DNA of 64,000 nucleotides from Nemesobacter sp965204665 (GTDB lineage Bacteria > Desulfobacterota_D > UBA1144 > Nemesobacterales > Nemesobacteraceae). Positions 44,596 to 53,277 of this stretch are shown here, one piece after another. Every line of letters starts with the position of its first letter. Within the stretch, counting starts at the first letter, position 1. The position numbers were made by a program, and so were the translations under genes. The stretch lies in assembly GCA_965204665.1 (NCBI GenBank), contig OZ242002.1, positions 310,001 through 374,000 on the forward strand. The letters are read 5' to 3'. The notes below the pieces were generated by a model. That model ran no database searches, had not been told where the DNA came from, and saw nothing but the letters and a program-made list of their open reading frames with translations.

Positions 44596-45552
44596 ATGAA
44601 TCCCTCTAACCCTTTTGAGTCTCTCCGGGAGGAGATGGACAAACATGTCGTAGGCCATGACGAAGTAAAAACAGCTCTTCTTCTAGGAGTAATCTCAAGA
44701 GAGCACATATACATTGAAGGACCTCCGGGAACTGCAAAAACCATGCTTTCGGAAATTGTTTCCAAAGCCGCGCAACTCAATTTCTTTTTCTACCAACTTC
44801 ACAGAGATACGCGCCTGTCAGAACTCGTTGGAGACCTGACCATAGTAAAGGAAGAAACAGAGGACGGAGAAAGAATCAAGCAGGATATAATAAAGGGTGG
44901 AATACTTACATCTGAAATATGTCTTCTTGACGACATATCCCGCGCCCCGGGAGAATCGCTCAACATACTGCTTCGGATACTGAACGAAAGGAAATTCTTC
45001 AACGAATCCATCCCACTGCTGACCGCAATAGCGACCAGCAATCCAACAGCTGATGAGTACTATAACGAACCTCTTGATCCGGCCAACCTTGATCGGTTTG
45101 TTCTCCAAGTCAAGGCTCTGGGAATCTCTTATGGAAAAAAATGGGAAGAGGCAAGAAAAGTCATTGAACTCTACTCAGAAAAACCGTTTGAAGAGGAAAT
45201 ACCGAAGAGAGTGAGCAAGGAAATTTTCGATAAAAGTTACAAAGACTTGGAAAAGTTGAGGATTCCGGAAGATGTTCAGGACGGTCTTGCGAATTTCGCA
45301 ACCGTCATGATAGAGGACTTCGGACTCAACGAAACCAACTCCCTTATTTCCGACAGAACATTTTTCGTAAAGGCTCTCAAACTTATCCGTTCCCACGCAC
45401 TTCTGCACAAAAGAAAAACAGCTACAAAAAAAGATCTTGAAGTTCTCAAATATATGACCGCATTCCGGATTCCTTCAGATGTTTACGAGCAGATGGATGA
45501 CATTCTGAAGAATGTCATCGAAGATAAAAAAAAAAGCCGGATGATGAACTGA
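44596..45552 (+). CDS. MoxR-family AAA+ ATPase
   Basis: The 318-residue protein starts at ATG 44596. It has Walker A GPPGTAKTM, a Walker B variant ICLLDDISRAP (Asp-Asp instead of Asp-Glu), sensor I ATSNPTADEY and the arginine region LDPANLDRFVL. MoxR/RavA ATPases work as chaperones that insert cofactors or mature protein complexes, with a VWA-domain partner. Such a partner is encoded 17 bp downstream. The client cannot be told from the neighbours. Confidence 0.88.
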   Translation: MNPSNPFESLREEMDKHVVGHDEVKTALLLGVISREHIYIEGPPGTAKTMLSEIVSKAAQLNFFFYQLHRDTRLSELVGDLTIVKEETEDGERIKQDIIKGGILTSEICLLDDISRAPGESLNILLRILNERKFFNESIPLLTAIATSNPTADEYYNEPLDPANLDRFVLQVKALGISYGKKWEEARKVIELYSEKPFEEEIPKRVSKEIFDKSYKDLEKLRIPEDVQDGLANFATVMIEDFGLNETNSLISDRTFFVKALKLIRSHALLHKRKTATKKDLEVLKYMTAFRIPSDVYEQMDDILKNVIEDKKKSRMMN

Positions 45553-45569
45553 AACAGAACCCGGGACAG

Positions 45570-46736
45570 ATGCCCGATTCGGAATTCGACGAGGATTTCT
45601 CTCAAGACCCCAAGGGTGAGGTTCCGGACGATGAAGCGGAGAAAGAAACGGAGAATCCGCTCGCTGAGGCCAAAAAAACCTTCTTTGAAGCTCTACGGGA
45701 CCTAAAACAGAACTTAGACAACAACCAGAGCGAGATGGTTCCTCCCGAGGAGCAGGATGTTCCAAACGACCCTACAGGAAGTCCGCAGGACAGCGGAAAC
45801 AGTGAAAGAGAAGATAAATCCGCCCGCGCATACATGAGCAGCAAGTCCACAAAAGCGGGAGAAGACGAAGACACCGTCATCCCTGGCCGAGGAAACTCAG
45901 AAACAGCCGAGAATATAAAACGCATCATGAGGGTTCTTGAAGGCAATTTCCAGAAAAGCATGGCTAAAAAAGATTCCCATCCGGGAGGTTCTCCAAGAAA
46001 ATGGAAACGCATGTCCTCCTTTGACGAACTGGAAGATATAGATCCTGTCGAGGCGTTTATATGGTCCCGGAACACATCTCCTATGCTCCCCCGAGCTCAT
46101 CTCAGAGAAAAAGAAATGCTTGGCGGAGAGATAGCTATACTCAGAGATATAAGCACCTCTATGATGGGCGTGTACAGCGAGTGGTCCTCATCAGTGGTTA
46201 AAGGTGTTATAGAACTTGCGAGAAAGAAAAGGATGAGAATCGGATATCTGGAGTTTAACCATCGTCCCAAAAAACATATGAAAAACTCCCGCTTTTTCAC
46301 GAGAGACTATAGATGGATAGAATACCTCGCGGAAAAGACAGACTGTTCCGGCAACACCAACTATGAAAACGCTCTTGGCGAGGTACTTAAGGAATTCCGG
46401 GGCAGAGGACTCAGGAACAAGCACATACTTTTTATAACTGACGGCATTCCCACTTCCGGCGACCCTGATGTCATAGAACAGAGAGAACGCGCAAAAAGCA
46501 TCGGCGTATGCGTACATTCAATATTCATCGGATCAAAAAACTATCCGCAGATACTTGAAAAAATCTCTAGAGAAACTGTCGGAACCCAGTTCGTGGCATC
46601 CAAGGGACGAGACGAAATAATACGAATACAGAGAAAAGACAAGGCTTATATGGAGTCGGAAAAAGAACGGATAGGCAGGTCTCGTCATGACGCTTTCGGA
46701 AGAGCATTCAAAACTTTCAGCGGCCCGATGGAGTAG
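45570..46736 (+). CDS. VWA-domain protein, partner of the MoxR ATPase
   Basis: This 388-residue cytoplasmic protein has a long acidic, low-complexity N-terminal half. A von Willebrand A domain follows with a full metal-ion site: DxSxS as LRDISTSMMG, the Thr in CSGNTNYENAL and the Asp in FITDGIPTSGD. It ends in a basic tail. The layout resembles the VWA partners of MoxR/RavA and the Mg-chelatase D/CoxE group. It forms a two-gene operon with the upstream ATPase. Confidence 0.85.
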   Translation: MPDSEFDEDFSQDPKGEVPDDEAEKETENPLAEAKKTFFEALRDLKQNLDNNQSEMVPPEEQDVPNDPTGSPQDSGNSEREDKSARAYMSSKSTKAGEDEDTVIPGRGNSETAENIKRIMRVLEGNFQKSMAKKDSHPGGSPRKWKRMSSFDELEDIDPVEAFIWSRNTSPMLPRAHLREKEMLGGEIAILRDISTSMMGVYSEWSSSVVKGVIELARKKRMRIGYLEFNHRPKKHMKNSRFFTRDYRWIEYLAEKTDCSGNTNYENALGEVLKEFRGRGLRNKHILFITDGIPTSGDPDVIEQRERAKSIGVCVHSIFIGSKNYPQILEKISRETVGTQFVASKGRDEIIRIQRKDKAYMESEKERIGRSRHDAFGRAFKTFSGPME

Positions 46737-46787
46737 CATCAGGTAGAAAAACTCCCGTTTTTTAGACTTGTCGACCCGACACAGTTA

Positions 46788-46946
46788 AGACTGTGAAAGT
46801 ATTCTGAGATTCTGCATTGTTAAGCGTAGATCTCAGAACCGAGATGTTTTCACAGAATCTGGTTTGTCCCCCATTCCCCCTCCATACTCGGCCAATACAG
46901 AGGCATAATTATCCCTGCATTACAAGCAGTCAGGTGTTAATATCAT
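46788..46946 (-). repeat. Dispersed palindromic repeat, copy C with extended arm
   Basis: In inverse orientation the palindromic part (46788-46860) matches copies A and B: GGTTCTGAGATCTACGCT and AACAATGCAGAATCTCAGAA recur. The arm (46861-46946) matches the left arm of copy B. It lies about 220 bp upstream of lipoprotein 3. Confidence 0.7.
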
Positions 46947-47050
46947 TTCTTTTCCAAAGTACAACTACACACTATCTTAGAAGATTTTCAGCCTCCTCCT
47001 TCAAAAAAACAGATGCATTCCTGACAGTAGATTTATTCTTTAACGACCTT

Positions 47051-47070
47051 CCTCAGAATATCTTCACGGT
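47051..47070. repeat. Half copy of the dispersed palindromic repeat
   Basis: CCTCAGAATATCTTCACGGT equals the right end of copy A (3575-3594) with a single late change. It ends 12 bp before the -35 box of lipoprotein 3, so the repeat could affect that promoter. Confidence 0.6.
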
Positions 47071-47081
47071 ATCATTTACCC

Positions 47082-47108
47082 TTGACATAAGTAGGGGGGG
47101 GGTAGAAT
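47082..47108 (+). promoter_or_regulatory. Putative phase-variable promoter of lipoprotein 3 (G9 spacer)
   Basis: TTGACA (47082-47087) and TAGAAT (47103-47108) are separated by 15 nt ending in nine G (47094-47102). Apart from a few spacer bases this is identical to the promoter at 1842. The ATG at 47168 lies 59 nt further, behind AAGGGGG. Confidence 0.75.
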
Positions 47109-47167
47109 CAAATCCGCGGTGATAAAAATTATGATGCAGTGGATATTCTACACAAGGGGGTTGAATT

Positions 47168-48538
47168 ATGAAGTCACGTAACTTTTTAGTGTTGTTGTTT
47201 CTGCTCGGCGGAGCGGTTTTCTTTGCTGCCTGTGAAGGTGATATGGGGCCGGCAGGGCCGAAAGGAGATAAAGGAGATCCGGGAACGCCGGGAGGTGCAG
47301 GGCAGGCAGGTAAAGACGGGTCAAAAGGAGATAAGGGAGACCCGGGAGCGACGGGCCCGCAAGGGGATCAGGGAAAGTCCTTCGGCGACCCCAGATGCGA
47401 CGTGAGCAACGGTATAAATGCGCTGCCCGGTGTCTCCGATGATATCACGGGGACTGGAGATGACGATGTCATATGCGGAAATCAGTACCCGAACAACATC
47501 AGTGCCGGAGCCGGCGATGATACTGTTTACGGGGGTGCCGGAAACGACACGATAGCCGGCGGCACCGGCACGGATACGATATACGGTGAAGACGGAGATG
47601 ACAAAGTCGATGCTCAGGTTGCAGGCAGCATAGGCACGGAAACTACCGATGACGTCATCTATGGTGGAGACGGCGTTGATACACTCTGGGGCAACGCCGG
47701 CGCCAATACCATCCATGGCGGAGACGGCACTGATTACATCCGGGGAACAGCCGGCGATGATACGCTCAACGGCGGTGAGGGAAACGACGCACTCTATGGC
47801 GACGAAGGCAATGATACGCTCAACGGCGGAGACGGGATGGATGTTTTTTATATCAATGAACCAGGCAATGACAGCTTTAACGGCGGCGCCCCGACAGGGA
47901 CTGCTATTAGTAACACTACTTCTGCTGATTTTCTGTTCCTAGGTGGAATACTTCCTCCAAATAATGTAGTGCCGAGATTGAAAACTAGTTTATTACCCGT
48001 CCACGGACCGGTGGCGACAGCTATAACCATTGATCTTTCCACGGGAACTTATGACGGCACTGCTCATGGTTGGGGAGTGATTACATTTGAAGGTATTGAG
48101 AACATTTATGCTGGAAACGGCGACGATACCATCAGCGGAGATGCCCTGGGAAATTATCTTAACGGATCGCTTGGAAACGATACGATTAACGGAAAAGCCG
48201 GAAATGATGTACTTGTTGGAGCGAGTGGTAACGATGTTCTCACAGGTGGCGCCGGTGTTGATGTTCTTGACGGCAGAGCCGGTGCCGACATCTTCGTCCT
48301 TGAACATGAGCACAGAAATGAGAAGGACGCTATCAGGGACTTTACCGCATCACAGAACGACAAGATCCGCTTCAAGGGTTTTCCCGCAGGAGACAAAACG
48401 TTCGGCGGAACAGGCACCAAGAATATTTCCGTTATTGTAGGAGGAAGCACTACTTTTGATGATGTTGTTGAGGTGCAGTCATCCCAAGTAGCAGATTCAA
48501 TCCGCACTACAATGTCCCTATATGAATTCGTGCCCTGA
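47168..48538 (+). CDS. Collagen-like, RTX-type calcium-binding lipoprotein 3
   Basis: This is a 456-residue paralogue of the proteins at 1929 and 11879, with the longest collagen-like stalk: sixteen Gly-X-Y triplets (residues 24-71). The lipobox (FFAAC, Cys22), the DPRCDVSNGI/DDVICGN cysteine module and RTX nonapeptides (GGEGNDALYGDEGNDTLNGG) are all present. A divergent middle (SADFLFLGGILPPNN) and then a second RTX block before EKDAIRDFTASQNDKIRF follow. Its 5' coding end, RTX block and C-terminus are almost identical in DNA to lipoprotein 2. A conserved hairpin and a terminator follow. Confidence 0.85.
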   Translation: MKSRNFLVLLFLLGGAVFFAACEGDMGPAGPKGDKGDPGTPGGAGQAGKDGSKGDKGDPGATGPQGDQGKSFGDPRCDVSNGINALPGVSDDITGTGDDDVICGNQYPNNISAGAGDDTVYGGAGNDTIAGGTGTDTIYGEDGDDKVDAQVAGSIGTETTDDVIYGGDGVDTLWGNAGANTIHGGDGTDYIRGTAGDDTLNGGEGNDALYGDEGNDTLNGGDGMDVFYINEPGNDSFNGGAPTGTAISNTTSADFLFLGGILPPNNVVPRLKTSLLPVHGPVATAITIDLSTGTYDGTAHGWGVITFEGIENIYAGNGDDTISGDALGNYLNGSLGNDTINGKAGNDVLVGASGNDVLTGGAGVDVLDGRAGADIFVLEHEHRNEKDAIRDFTASQNDKIRFKGFPAGDKTFGGTGTKNISVIVGGSTTFDDVVEVQSSQVADSIRTTMSLYEFVP

Positions 48539-48555
48539 GTTAAATCGGTTTCGGT

Positions 48556-48584
48556 GAAGTTGTTTCTCTATAGAAAACAACTTC
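48556..48584 (+). terminator. Conserved 3' hairpin after lipoprotein 3
   Basis: GAAGTTGTTT (48556-48565) pairs perfectly with AAACAACTTC (48575-48584). Imperfect versions follow lipoprotein 1 (about 3394-3420) and lipoprotein 2 (about 13203-13232), so the structure belongs to the family. It may protect or end the transcript. Confidence 0.5.
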
Positions 48585-48620
48585 GATGTTCAGCAGATTC
48601 TGTTTGTTCTTCTTCAGATC

Positions 48621-48652
48621 AACCCGGGTTCCGAAAGATCGGAGCCCGGGTT
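48621..48652 (+). terminator. Rho-independent terminator after lipoprotein 3
   Basis: AACCCGGGTTCCG (48621-48633) pairs with CGGAGCCCGGGTT (48640-48652) over 13 positions with one G-T type pair, and TTTT overlaps the end of the second arm. It matches the terminator position after lipoprotein 1. Confidence 0.7.
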
Positions 48653-49080
48653 TTCTGCAGCGAACAGACGCCAATCCGACCTGTGGATATTCCCTATATA
48701 TTTATATATCGCGCTCATAAGCCTTTTACATTCTGACAAAACATTTTTCCGTTGAGTGCCGGACGGCATAAAAGAGCGTGTTATGGGAGATCTTTCAGCC
48801 GGAATCATTTCCGCACCCGATAATATCCCGTCCGAAACCAAATCCGAGTTAACTCATGCGGAACAGATAACAAATCCGCAGTTCCGTCTTTGACGATACG
48901 GCAAATATAAACACATCCCTCTTCGTACACTCGTGCCTTTGAAAAAGATATGGAATTCATCACTGGTTCATCACCAAACTTGCAGAAAATGTCTCAGAAA
49001 ACCATCAAGAAACATGGAGTGTTTGGTATTTTTATCACGCCCGGTAAAGCCATCAACATTGTAGCAGCCTTGAGACCGGA
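48653..49080. other. Intergenic region downstream of lipoprotein 3
   Basis: Open frames on both strands here show no family and no ribosome binding site. I see nothing else supportable between the terminator and the 3' end of mltG. Confidence 0.4.
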
Positions 49081-50097
49081 TTACTTTACCGATGACGGAA
49101 ATACAGTGGTTTGCTTCTTTACAGAAACTTTCTTCACGGCCTTTCTGTGCTCTCGGTATGTTTTTGAAAAAATATGGCGCCCGTCCCCTGTCGAGACGAA
49201 GTAAAGATAGTCGGTATCGGCAGGGTTAACTGCCGCATGTAGGGATTCAAGCCCCGGAGCGGCGATCGGACCCGGTGGAAGCCCGGAAACCAAGTAGGTG
49301 TTGTAAGGAGAAGAAAACCTCATGTCCTTTCTTTTGAGTCCTCCGGAAAACATCTCTCCGAGAGCGTAAATAACTGTCGGGTCAAACTCAAGCCTCATTC
49401 CCCTTTCGAGCCTGTTGCGTATTACAGACGAAACAACAGGTTTTTCCGGAGAATAAGCGGTTTCTTTCTCTATGAGTGAAGCGGTCGTCACAATATCTTT
49501 TATCCCGAGTTCGGAATCCTCGGCGCCGATTGCAGAGTAAATTTCCTTGAATCTGGCAAGCATGCTTCTAATCACTTTTTCGGGAGGTAGTTCGCGCGCA
49601 AAAAAATAGGTGTCGGGAAAAAGAAATCCCTCAAGGCTCGGAACATCTACGCCCAGTTTTGCCGAGGCATACTCCGCATCTCGGGCGAATTTGAGGAAAG
49701 CCTCGCCGGAAATTATTTCCGCAGACTCCAGAATCTCCGCCATCTGTAAAAGAGTAGTCCCCTCGGGGAAAGTCACCTTTCTTAAGCGCACTTCACCTCG
49801 AAGCAACTTCGAGTATGCGGAATAGGAAGTTGTCCCGGAAGGAAATCGGTACTCGCCGTATTTCAGTTTTTCCTGGTCCGCCCTCAGAAGCACCAGGAGG
49901 CAAAAAACTTCGGATTTTCTTATAACCCCGCTTTGCTCTAAGGATCTAGCAACTCCGAAGAGCCCTGCACCGCGGGGTATTTCCACAATTACGTTTTGTT
50001 TGGTAAAACCGTCGAAAAACCAGAGCCACCCGACGAAAAAAAGAAGAAAAATTATCGCAAGCACACAGAGTCCGCGCGGACCTGCAAATCCAATCAT
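49081..50097 (-). CDS. mltG: Endolytic peptidoglycan transglycosylase MltG
   Basis: This 338-residue inner-membrane protein cuts nascent glycan strands. It has one N-terminal membrane helix (about residues 8-28) and a LysM-like region (VIVEIPRGAGLFGVARSLEQ). The YceG catalytic core carries the active Glu in TTASLIEKETAY, then SVIRNRLERGMRLEFDPTV and SPYNTYLVSGLPPGPIAAPG. Its ATG overlaps the proB stop by 4 bp. Confidence 0.92.
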   Translation of the reverse strand: MIGFAGPRGLCVLAIIFLLFFVGWLWFFDGFTKQNVIVEIPRGAGLFGVARSLEQSGVIRKSEVFCLLVLLRADQEKLKYGEYRFPSGTTSYSAYSKLLRGEVRLRKVTFPEGTTLLQMAEILESAEIISGEAFLKFARDAEYASAKLGVDVPSLEGFLFPDTYFFARELPPEKVIRSMLARFKEIYSAIGAEDSELGIKDIVTTASLIEKETAYSPEKPVVSSVIRNRLERGMRLEFDPTVIYALGEMFSGGLKRKDMRFSSPYNTYLVSGLPPGPIAAPGLESLHAAVNPADTDYLYFVSTGDGRHIFSKTYREHRKAVKKVSVKKQTTVFPSSVK

Positions 50098-51233
50098 CCG
50101 GAAAGTACAACCATTTCGTCGCGGTGAATAATTTCGTCACTGTATCTGTATCCAAGCACTTTATCTATCTCCGATGACTTCTTCCCCAGAATCCTTCGTA
50201 TCTCAGAGGAACTGTATGAACACAGCCCCCTGGACACCTCGACCCCGGATGAATCCAGACAACTTACAAGATCTCCTATACCGAACTCTCCCTCTACTTC
50301 TTTTATGCCTGAAGGAAGAAGACTCTTACCTTTCTCCGTTATAGCCATAACCGCACCGTCATCAACAACCAGTTTTCCTTGAGATACCAAAGTATACGCT
50401 ATCCAGTGCTTTTTACCCCTGAGTTTTTCCCTTGCGGGAAGTATGACCGTTCCGTACTCCTCACCGTTGAATATGCGTAGAAGAGCGTCTTTTCTTTTTC
50501 CGTTAGCAATTATGGTGGGAACTCCAAAAGCGGCGGCGGACCTTGCGGCTTGTATCTTCGTTCTCATTCCCCCTGAGGTGGTTCTGCCGAAAGTTTCTCC
50601 GGCAAATGATTCTATTCTCTTATCTATTTCGGCTATGCTGGAAAGTAGTTTCGCATTGCTGTTTTTTAACGGGTCCTCGTCGAAAAAACCTTCAACGTCG
50701 CTCAACAGCACAAGCAGGTCGGCTTCGGTAAGAGACGCCACAAGTGCCGCCAGATTGTCGTTGTCACCAAACATTATCTCCTCAAATGAAACCGCATCGT
50801 TCTCATTTATAACAGGGATTATGTCCATCTTGAGCAGACATCTTATGGTTTTTCTCGCGTTAAGAAATCTTTTTCTGTCGGAAAAGCCATCGCGGGTAAG
50901 CAGTATCTGGGCTACTGAAAGCCCGAACCGGGCGAACGCCTTCTCGTAATACCTTATGAGTTCCGTCTGTCCGCAAGCTGAAAGCGCCTGCCTCATATCA
51001 AGTTCAAGCGGTCTGCTCAAAAAACCGAGCTTTCTCATTCCCGACGCTATGGCCCCTGAAGACACCACAATTGTTTTTATCCCCTTATGTTTAAGAGTAA
51101 ACACCTGGTGCGCAACTTCATCAAAAACAGATTCGTCGAGGAACCCGTTTTCATGTACCAGCACGCTGCTGCCTATTTTGGCAACAGTCGTCCTGACCCC
51201 GACGATGATTTCTTTTCTTTGCTGATTGGTCAT
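50094..51233 (-). CDS. proB: Glutamate 5-kinase
   Basis: ProB phosphorylates glutamate in the first step of proline synthesis. The start is placed at ATG 51233; a TTG at 51254 is less likely. The amino-acid kinase domain shows VAKIGSSVLVHENG, VVSSGAIASGMRKLG, PVINENDAVSFEEI and GDNDNLAALVASLTEADLLVLLSD. The C-terminal PUA domain (GKLVVDDGAVMAI to VSRGLCSYSSSEI) is intact. mltG follows with a 4-bp overlap. proA is not adjacent. Confidence 0.92.
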   Translation of the reverse strand: MTNQQRKEIIVGVRTTVAKIGSSVLVHENGFLDESVFDEVAHQVFTLKHKGIKTIVVSSGAIASGMRKLGFLSRPLELDMRQALSACGQTELIRYYEKAFARFGLSVAQILLTRDGFSDRKRFLNARKTIRCLLKMDIIPVINENDAVSFEEIMFGDNDNLAALVASLTEADLLVLLSDVEGFFDEDPLKNSNAKLLSSIAEIDKRIESFAGETFGRTTSGGMRTKIQAARSAAAFGVPTIIANGKRKDALLRIFNGEEYGTVILPAREKLRGKKHWIAYTLVSQGKLVVDDGAVMAITEKGKSLLPSGIKEVEGEFGIGDLVSCLDSSGVEVSRGLCSYSSSEIRRILGKKSSEIDKVLGYRYSDEIIHRDEMVVLSG

Positions 51234-51315
51234 AGAGGTCGTTATTCTACCCAATAAAAATTTATCGTATTTGACAACTATAACCCGTGTTGATATGATT
51301 CCGACTGCTTCAATT

Positions 51316-51392
51316 GCGGGAATAGCTCAGTTGGCTAGAGCGTCTCCTTGCCAAGGAGAAGGTCGCGGGTTCGAATCCCGTTTCCCGCTCCA
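51316..51392 (+). tRNA. tRNA-Gly (GCC)
   Basis: It folds into a complete cloverleaf. The acceptor stem GCGGGAA/TTCCCGC, the D-arm GCTC/GAGC, an anticodon loop TTGCCAA with anticodon GCC, and the T-arm GCGGGTTCGAATCCCGT are all present. The 3' CCA is encoded. Confidence 0.95.
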
Positions 51393-51415
51393 TGTTCCCT
51401 TAAAGCTGCTCCTTG

Positions 51416-52153
51416 TCATAATCCGGCGGCTTCGAAGAACTCGCCGATTTTCTCACGGATAACCATATCCGCCTCATCGTCGAACGGAGTTTCCATAAGA
51501 TTTATGATCACAAGCGCACACCCCGCGGATAAAGCAATTCTCGGAAGCCCGCTTGCGGGCGCGACAAGAAGCGAGGAACCCATTACCAGAAGCACATCTG
51601 AGTCTCTGATGAGATCAACCGATTTCTCCCAAGGCTCTCGAGGGAGCGCCTCTCCGAAAAAAACGGCGTCAGGTTTCAGCACTCCTCCGCATAAATGACA
51701 CAACGGAGGATTCTCTCCTGCAAATACCCTGTCAATAACATGCTGCATGGAGAAAAACTCCCCGCAGTCAAGACAGACCACCCGGCGGGTCGAACCGTGA
51801 AGTTCGCACACGTTCACGGAACCTGCGCTTGTGTGCAGACCGTCCACATTCTGCGTTATAACTCCTTTGAGCCAGCCCTTTTTCTCAAGACTCGCAAGCG
51901 CAAAGTGCGCAGCGTTAGGTTTCGCGGTCACTCTGGTCGGATATGACTGCATCGCGTAGGAATAATAGGAGGCCGGATTTTCCAGAAACCCGGAGAGCGA
52001 TACCGCTGACTGGTCCATCTTCTCCCAAAGTCCTGTTTCGGGAGAACGATAATCAGGTATCCCGGATTCAGTACTTATACCCGCTCCGGTAAACGCGACC
52101 CCGCAGGAACTGTTTTCCAGAAGATTGAGGAAAAATCCGACTTCTCTTTCCAT
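51416..52153 (-). CDS. Sirtuin-type NAD-dependent protein deacylase
   Basis: This 245-residue SIR2-family enzyme uses NAD+ to remove acyl groups from lysines. It has GAGISTESGIPDYRSPETGL, TQNVDGLHTSAGS with the catalytic histidine in CELHGS, a four-cysteine zinc site (CLDCGEF and CHLCGGVLKP) and VFFGEALP. It is CobB-like, but the subgroup is not certain. It is convergent with the tRNA-Gly gene and lies downstream of gst. Confidence 0.9.
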   Translation of the reverse strand: MEREVGFFLNLLENSSCGVAFTGAGISTESGIPDYRSPETGLWEKMDQSAVSLSGFLENPASYYSYAMQSYPTRVTAKPNAAHFALASLEKKGWLKGVITQNVDGLHTSAGSVNVCELHGSTRRVVCLDCGEFFSMQHVIDRVFAGENPPLCHLCGGVLKPDAVFFGEALPREPWEKSVDLIRDSDVLLVMGSSLLVAPASGLPRIALSAGCALVIINLMETPFDDEADMVIREKIGEFFEAAGL

Positions 52154-52171
52154 AAAAAACTCATTCCGTAA

Positions 52172-52783
52172 CTATCCACCGAAAGCGAGGAAGTTCCGAG
52201 TACTCTCAACATTGCGGCACCATTTCCGCACGGAAGGGTACGACTCAAGAGAAAAACCTCCTTCGCCGCAGAGCATGATGTAGGGATAACAGGCCATATC
52301 CGCTATGGTGTAGTCCCCGCAAAGAAACTCTTTATCCGAAAGACGGTTCTCAAGTACAGAAAGCGCTGCGCTTCCCTGCTCATGAAGTTTTTTCATCGCC
52401 CCGGGCGGGACCCGTTCTTGAGAAAGAAATTTCTTGAAATATCTCGCAACGGCAAAATTGGGATCAATGGTGGTCTTTCCAAAAATCGTCCACTGCGAAA
52501 CAATCCCGAAAGACTCCGCATCTTCCGGAAGATAGGGATTCGGAGCGAATTTTTTCCCCAAGTAGAACAGTATGGCGTTCGATTCCCATATAACGAAATC
52601 TCCATCCTTTAAAATCGGTATCTTGCAGTTGGGATTGAGAGCGGCGAATTCGTCTTTTTTGTGTTCTCCTGAGAATATATCAACTTCAACTTCATTATAT
52701 GAAACCGGAAGTTGATGTAGAAGAAGTTTTACCTTGTAGGCGTTTCCTGAAAGCGGATGTCCGTAAAGCGTTATCATCGTCAC
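52172..52783 (-). CDS. Glutathione S-transferase family protein
   Basis: This 203-residue cytosolic protein has a thioredoxin-like N-terminal domain (ITLYGHPLSGNAYKVKLLL, NPNCKIPILKDGDFVIWES with the glutathione-binding Glu-Ser pair) and a helical C-terminal domain (LCGDYTIADMACYPYI). Substrate unknown. It starts by a 4-bp overlap with the thioesterase gene upstream. Confidence 0.85.
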   Translation of the reverse strand: MTMITLYGHPLSGNAYKVKLLLHQLPVSYNEVEVDIFSGEHKKDEFAALNPNCKIPILKDGDFVIWESNAILFYLGKKFAPNPYLPEDAESFGIVSQWTIFGKTTIDPNFAVARYFKKFLSQERVPPGAMKKLHEQGSAALSVLENRLSDKEFLCGDYTIADMACYPYIMLCGEGGFSLESYPSVRKWCRNVESTRNFLAFGG

Positions 52784-53277
52784 TCCCTCACATATTGAAG
52801 AAACCGCTCCCCGAAAATCTCCGGCCCGAGCATTTCCAGAAGAGCGCGTCTACGGGGGAAAACATAGGTGACGGCCGCTTTGGTGAGTTCCGCGTTGTCG
52901 TCGTGACTCTTTATCACTGAATCCACCTCCACCCTTCTGCCTCTTATCTCTCTTATTTTAGCGCGCACATCAAGCGTCCGACCGCTGGAGACTTTTTTCA
53001 TATAGCTCATATCTATCTTAGCGGTAAACGCGATCTTTTTCGTCTCGTTGAACATCGCCCAAAAAGACACTTCATCCACAAGGGCGCACTGCACCCCACC
53101 GTGCACTATCCCGGGCCACCCCGAAAAATGTTCCTCCGGACGTATAGCGGTAAAAACTTCGTCTTTCTCGGTATCATAAAAAAATCTGAGGCGAAGTCCG
53201 TGTTCGTTGTGCGGACCGCAGGCAAAACAGTTATAGCCGGGAAATCCGGAGAGAACGTTTTCAATCTCTTTTATCAT
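52780..53277 (-). CDS. PaaI-like hotdog-fold thioesterase
   Basis: This 165-residue protein starts at ATG 53277 behind GGGAGAG; the longer frame from 53328 lies inside gyrA. It shows the hotdog signature GIVHGGVQCALVDEV, with the catalytic-region Gly-Gly and Asp, and NCFACGPHNEHGLRLRF near the N-terminus. It probably hydrolyses an acyl-CoA; the acyl group is unknown. It overlaps the end of gyrA by 17 bp and gst by 4 bp. Confidence 0.85.
   Translation of the reverse strand: MIKEIENVLSGFPGYNCFACGPHNEHGLRLRFFYDTEKDEVFTAIRPEEHFSGWPGIVHGGVQCALVDEVSFWAMFNETKKIAFTAKIDMSYMKKVSSGRTLDVRAKIREIRGRRVEVDSVIKSHDDNAELTKAAVTYVFPRRRALLEMLGPEIFGERFLQYVRE

Noticed and set aside
48614..48841. 75-codon minus-strand frame downstream of lipoprotein 3
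   Set aside because: It reads through the terminator hairpin of lipoprotein 3 and has no recognisable features.
51250..51420. tRNA-Gly as an integration site
   Set aside because: Flanking genes (proB, sirtuin) are ordinary, and I saw no integrase or repeated tRNA 3' end nearby.
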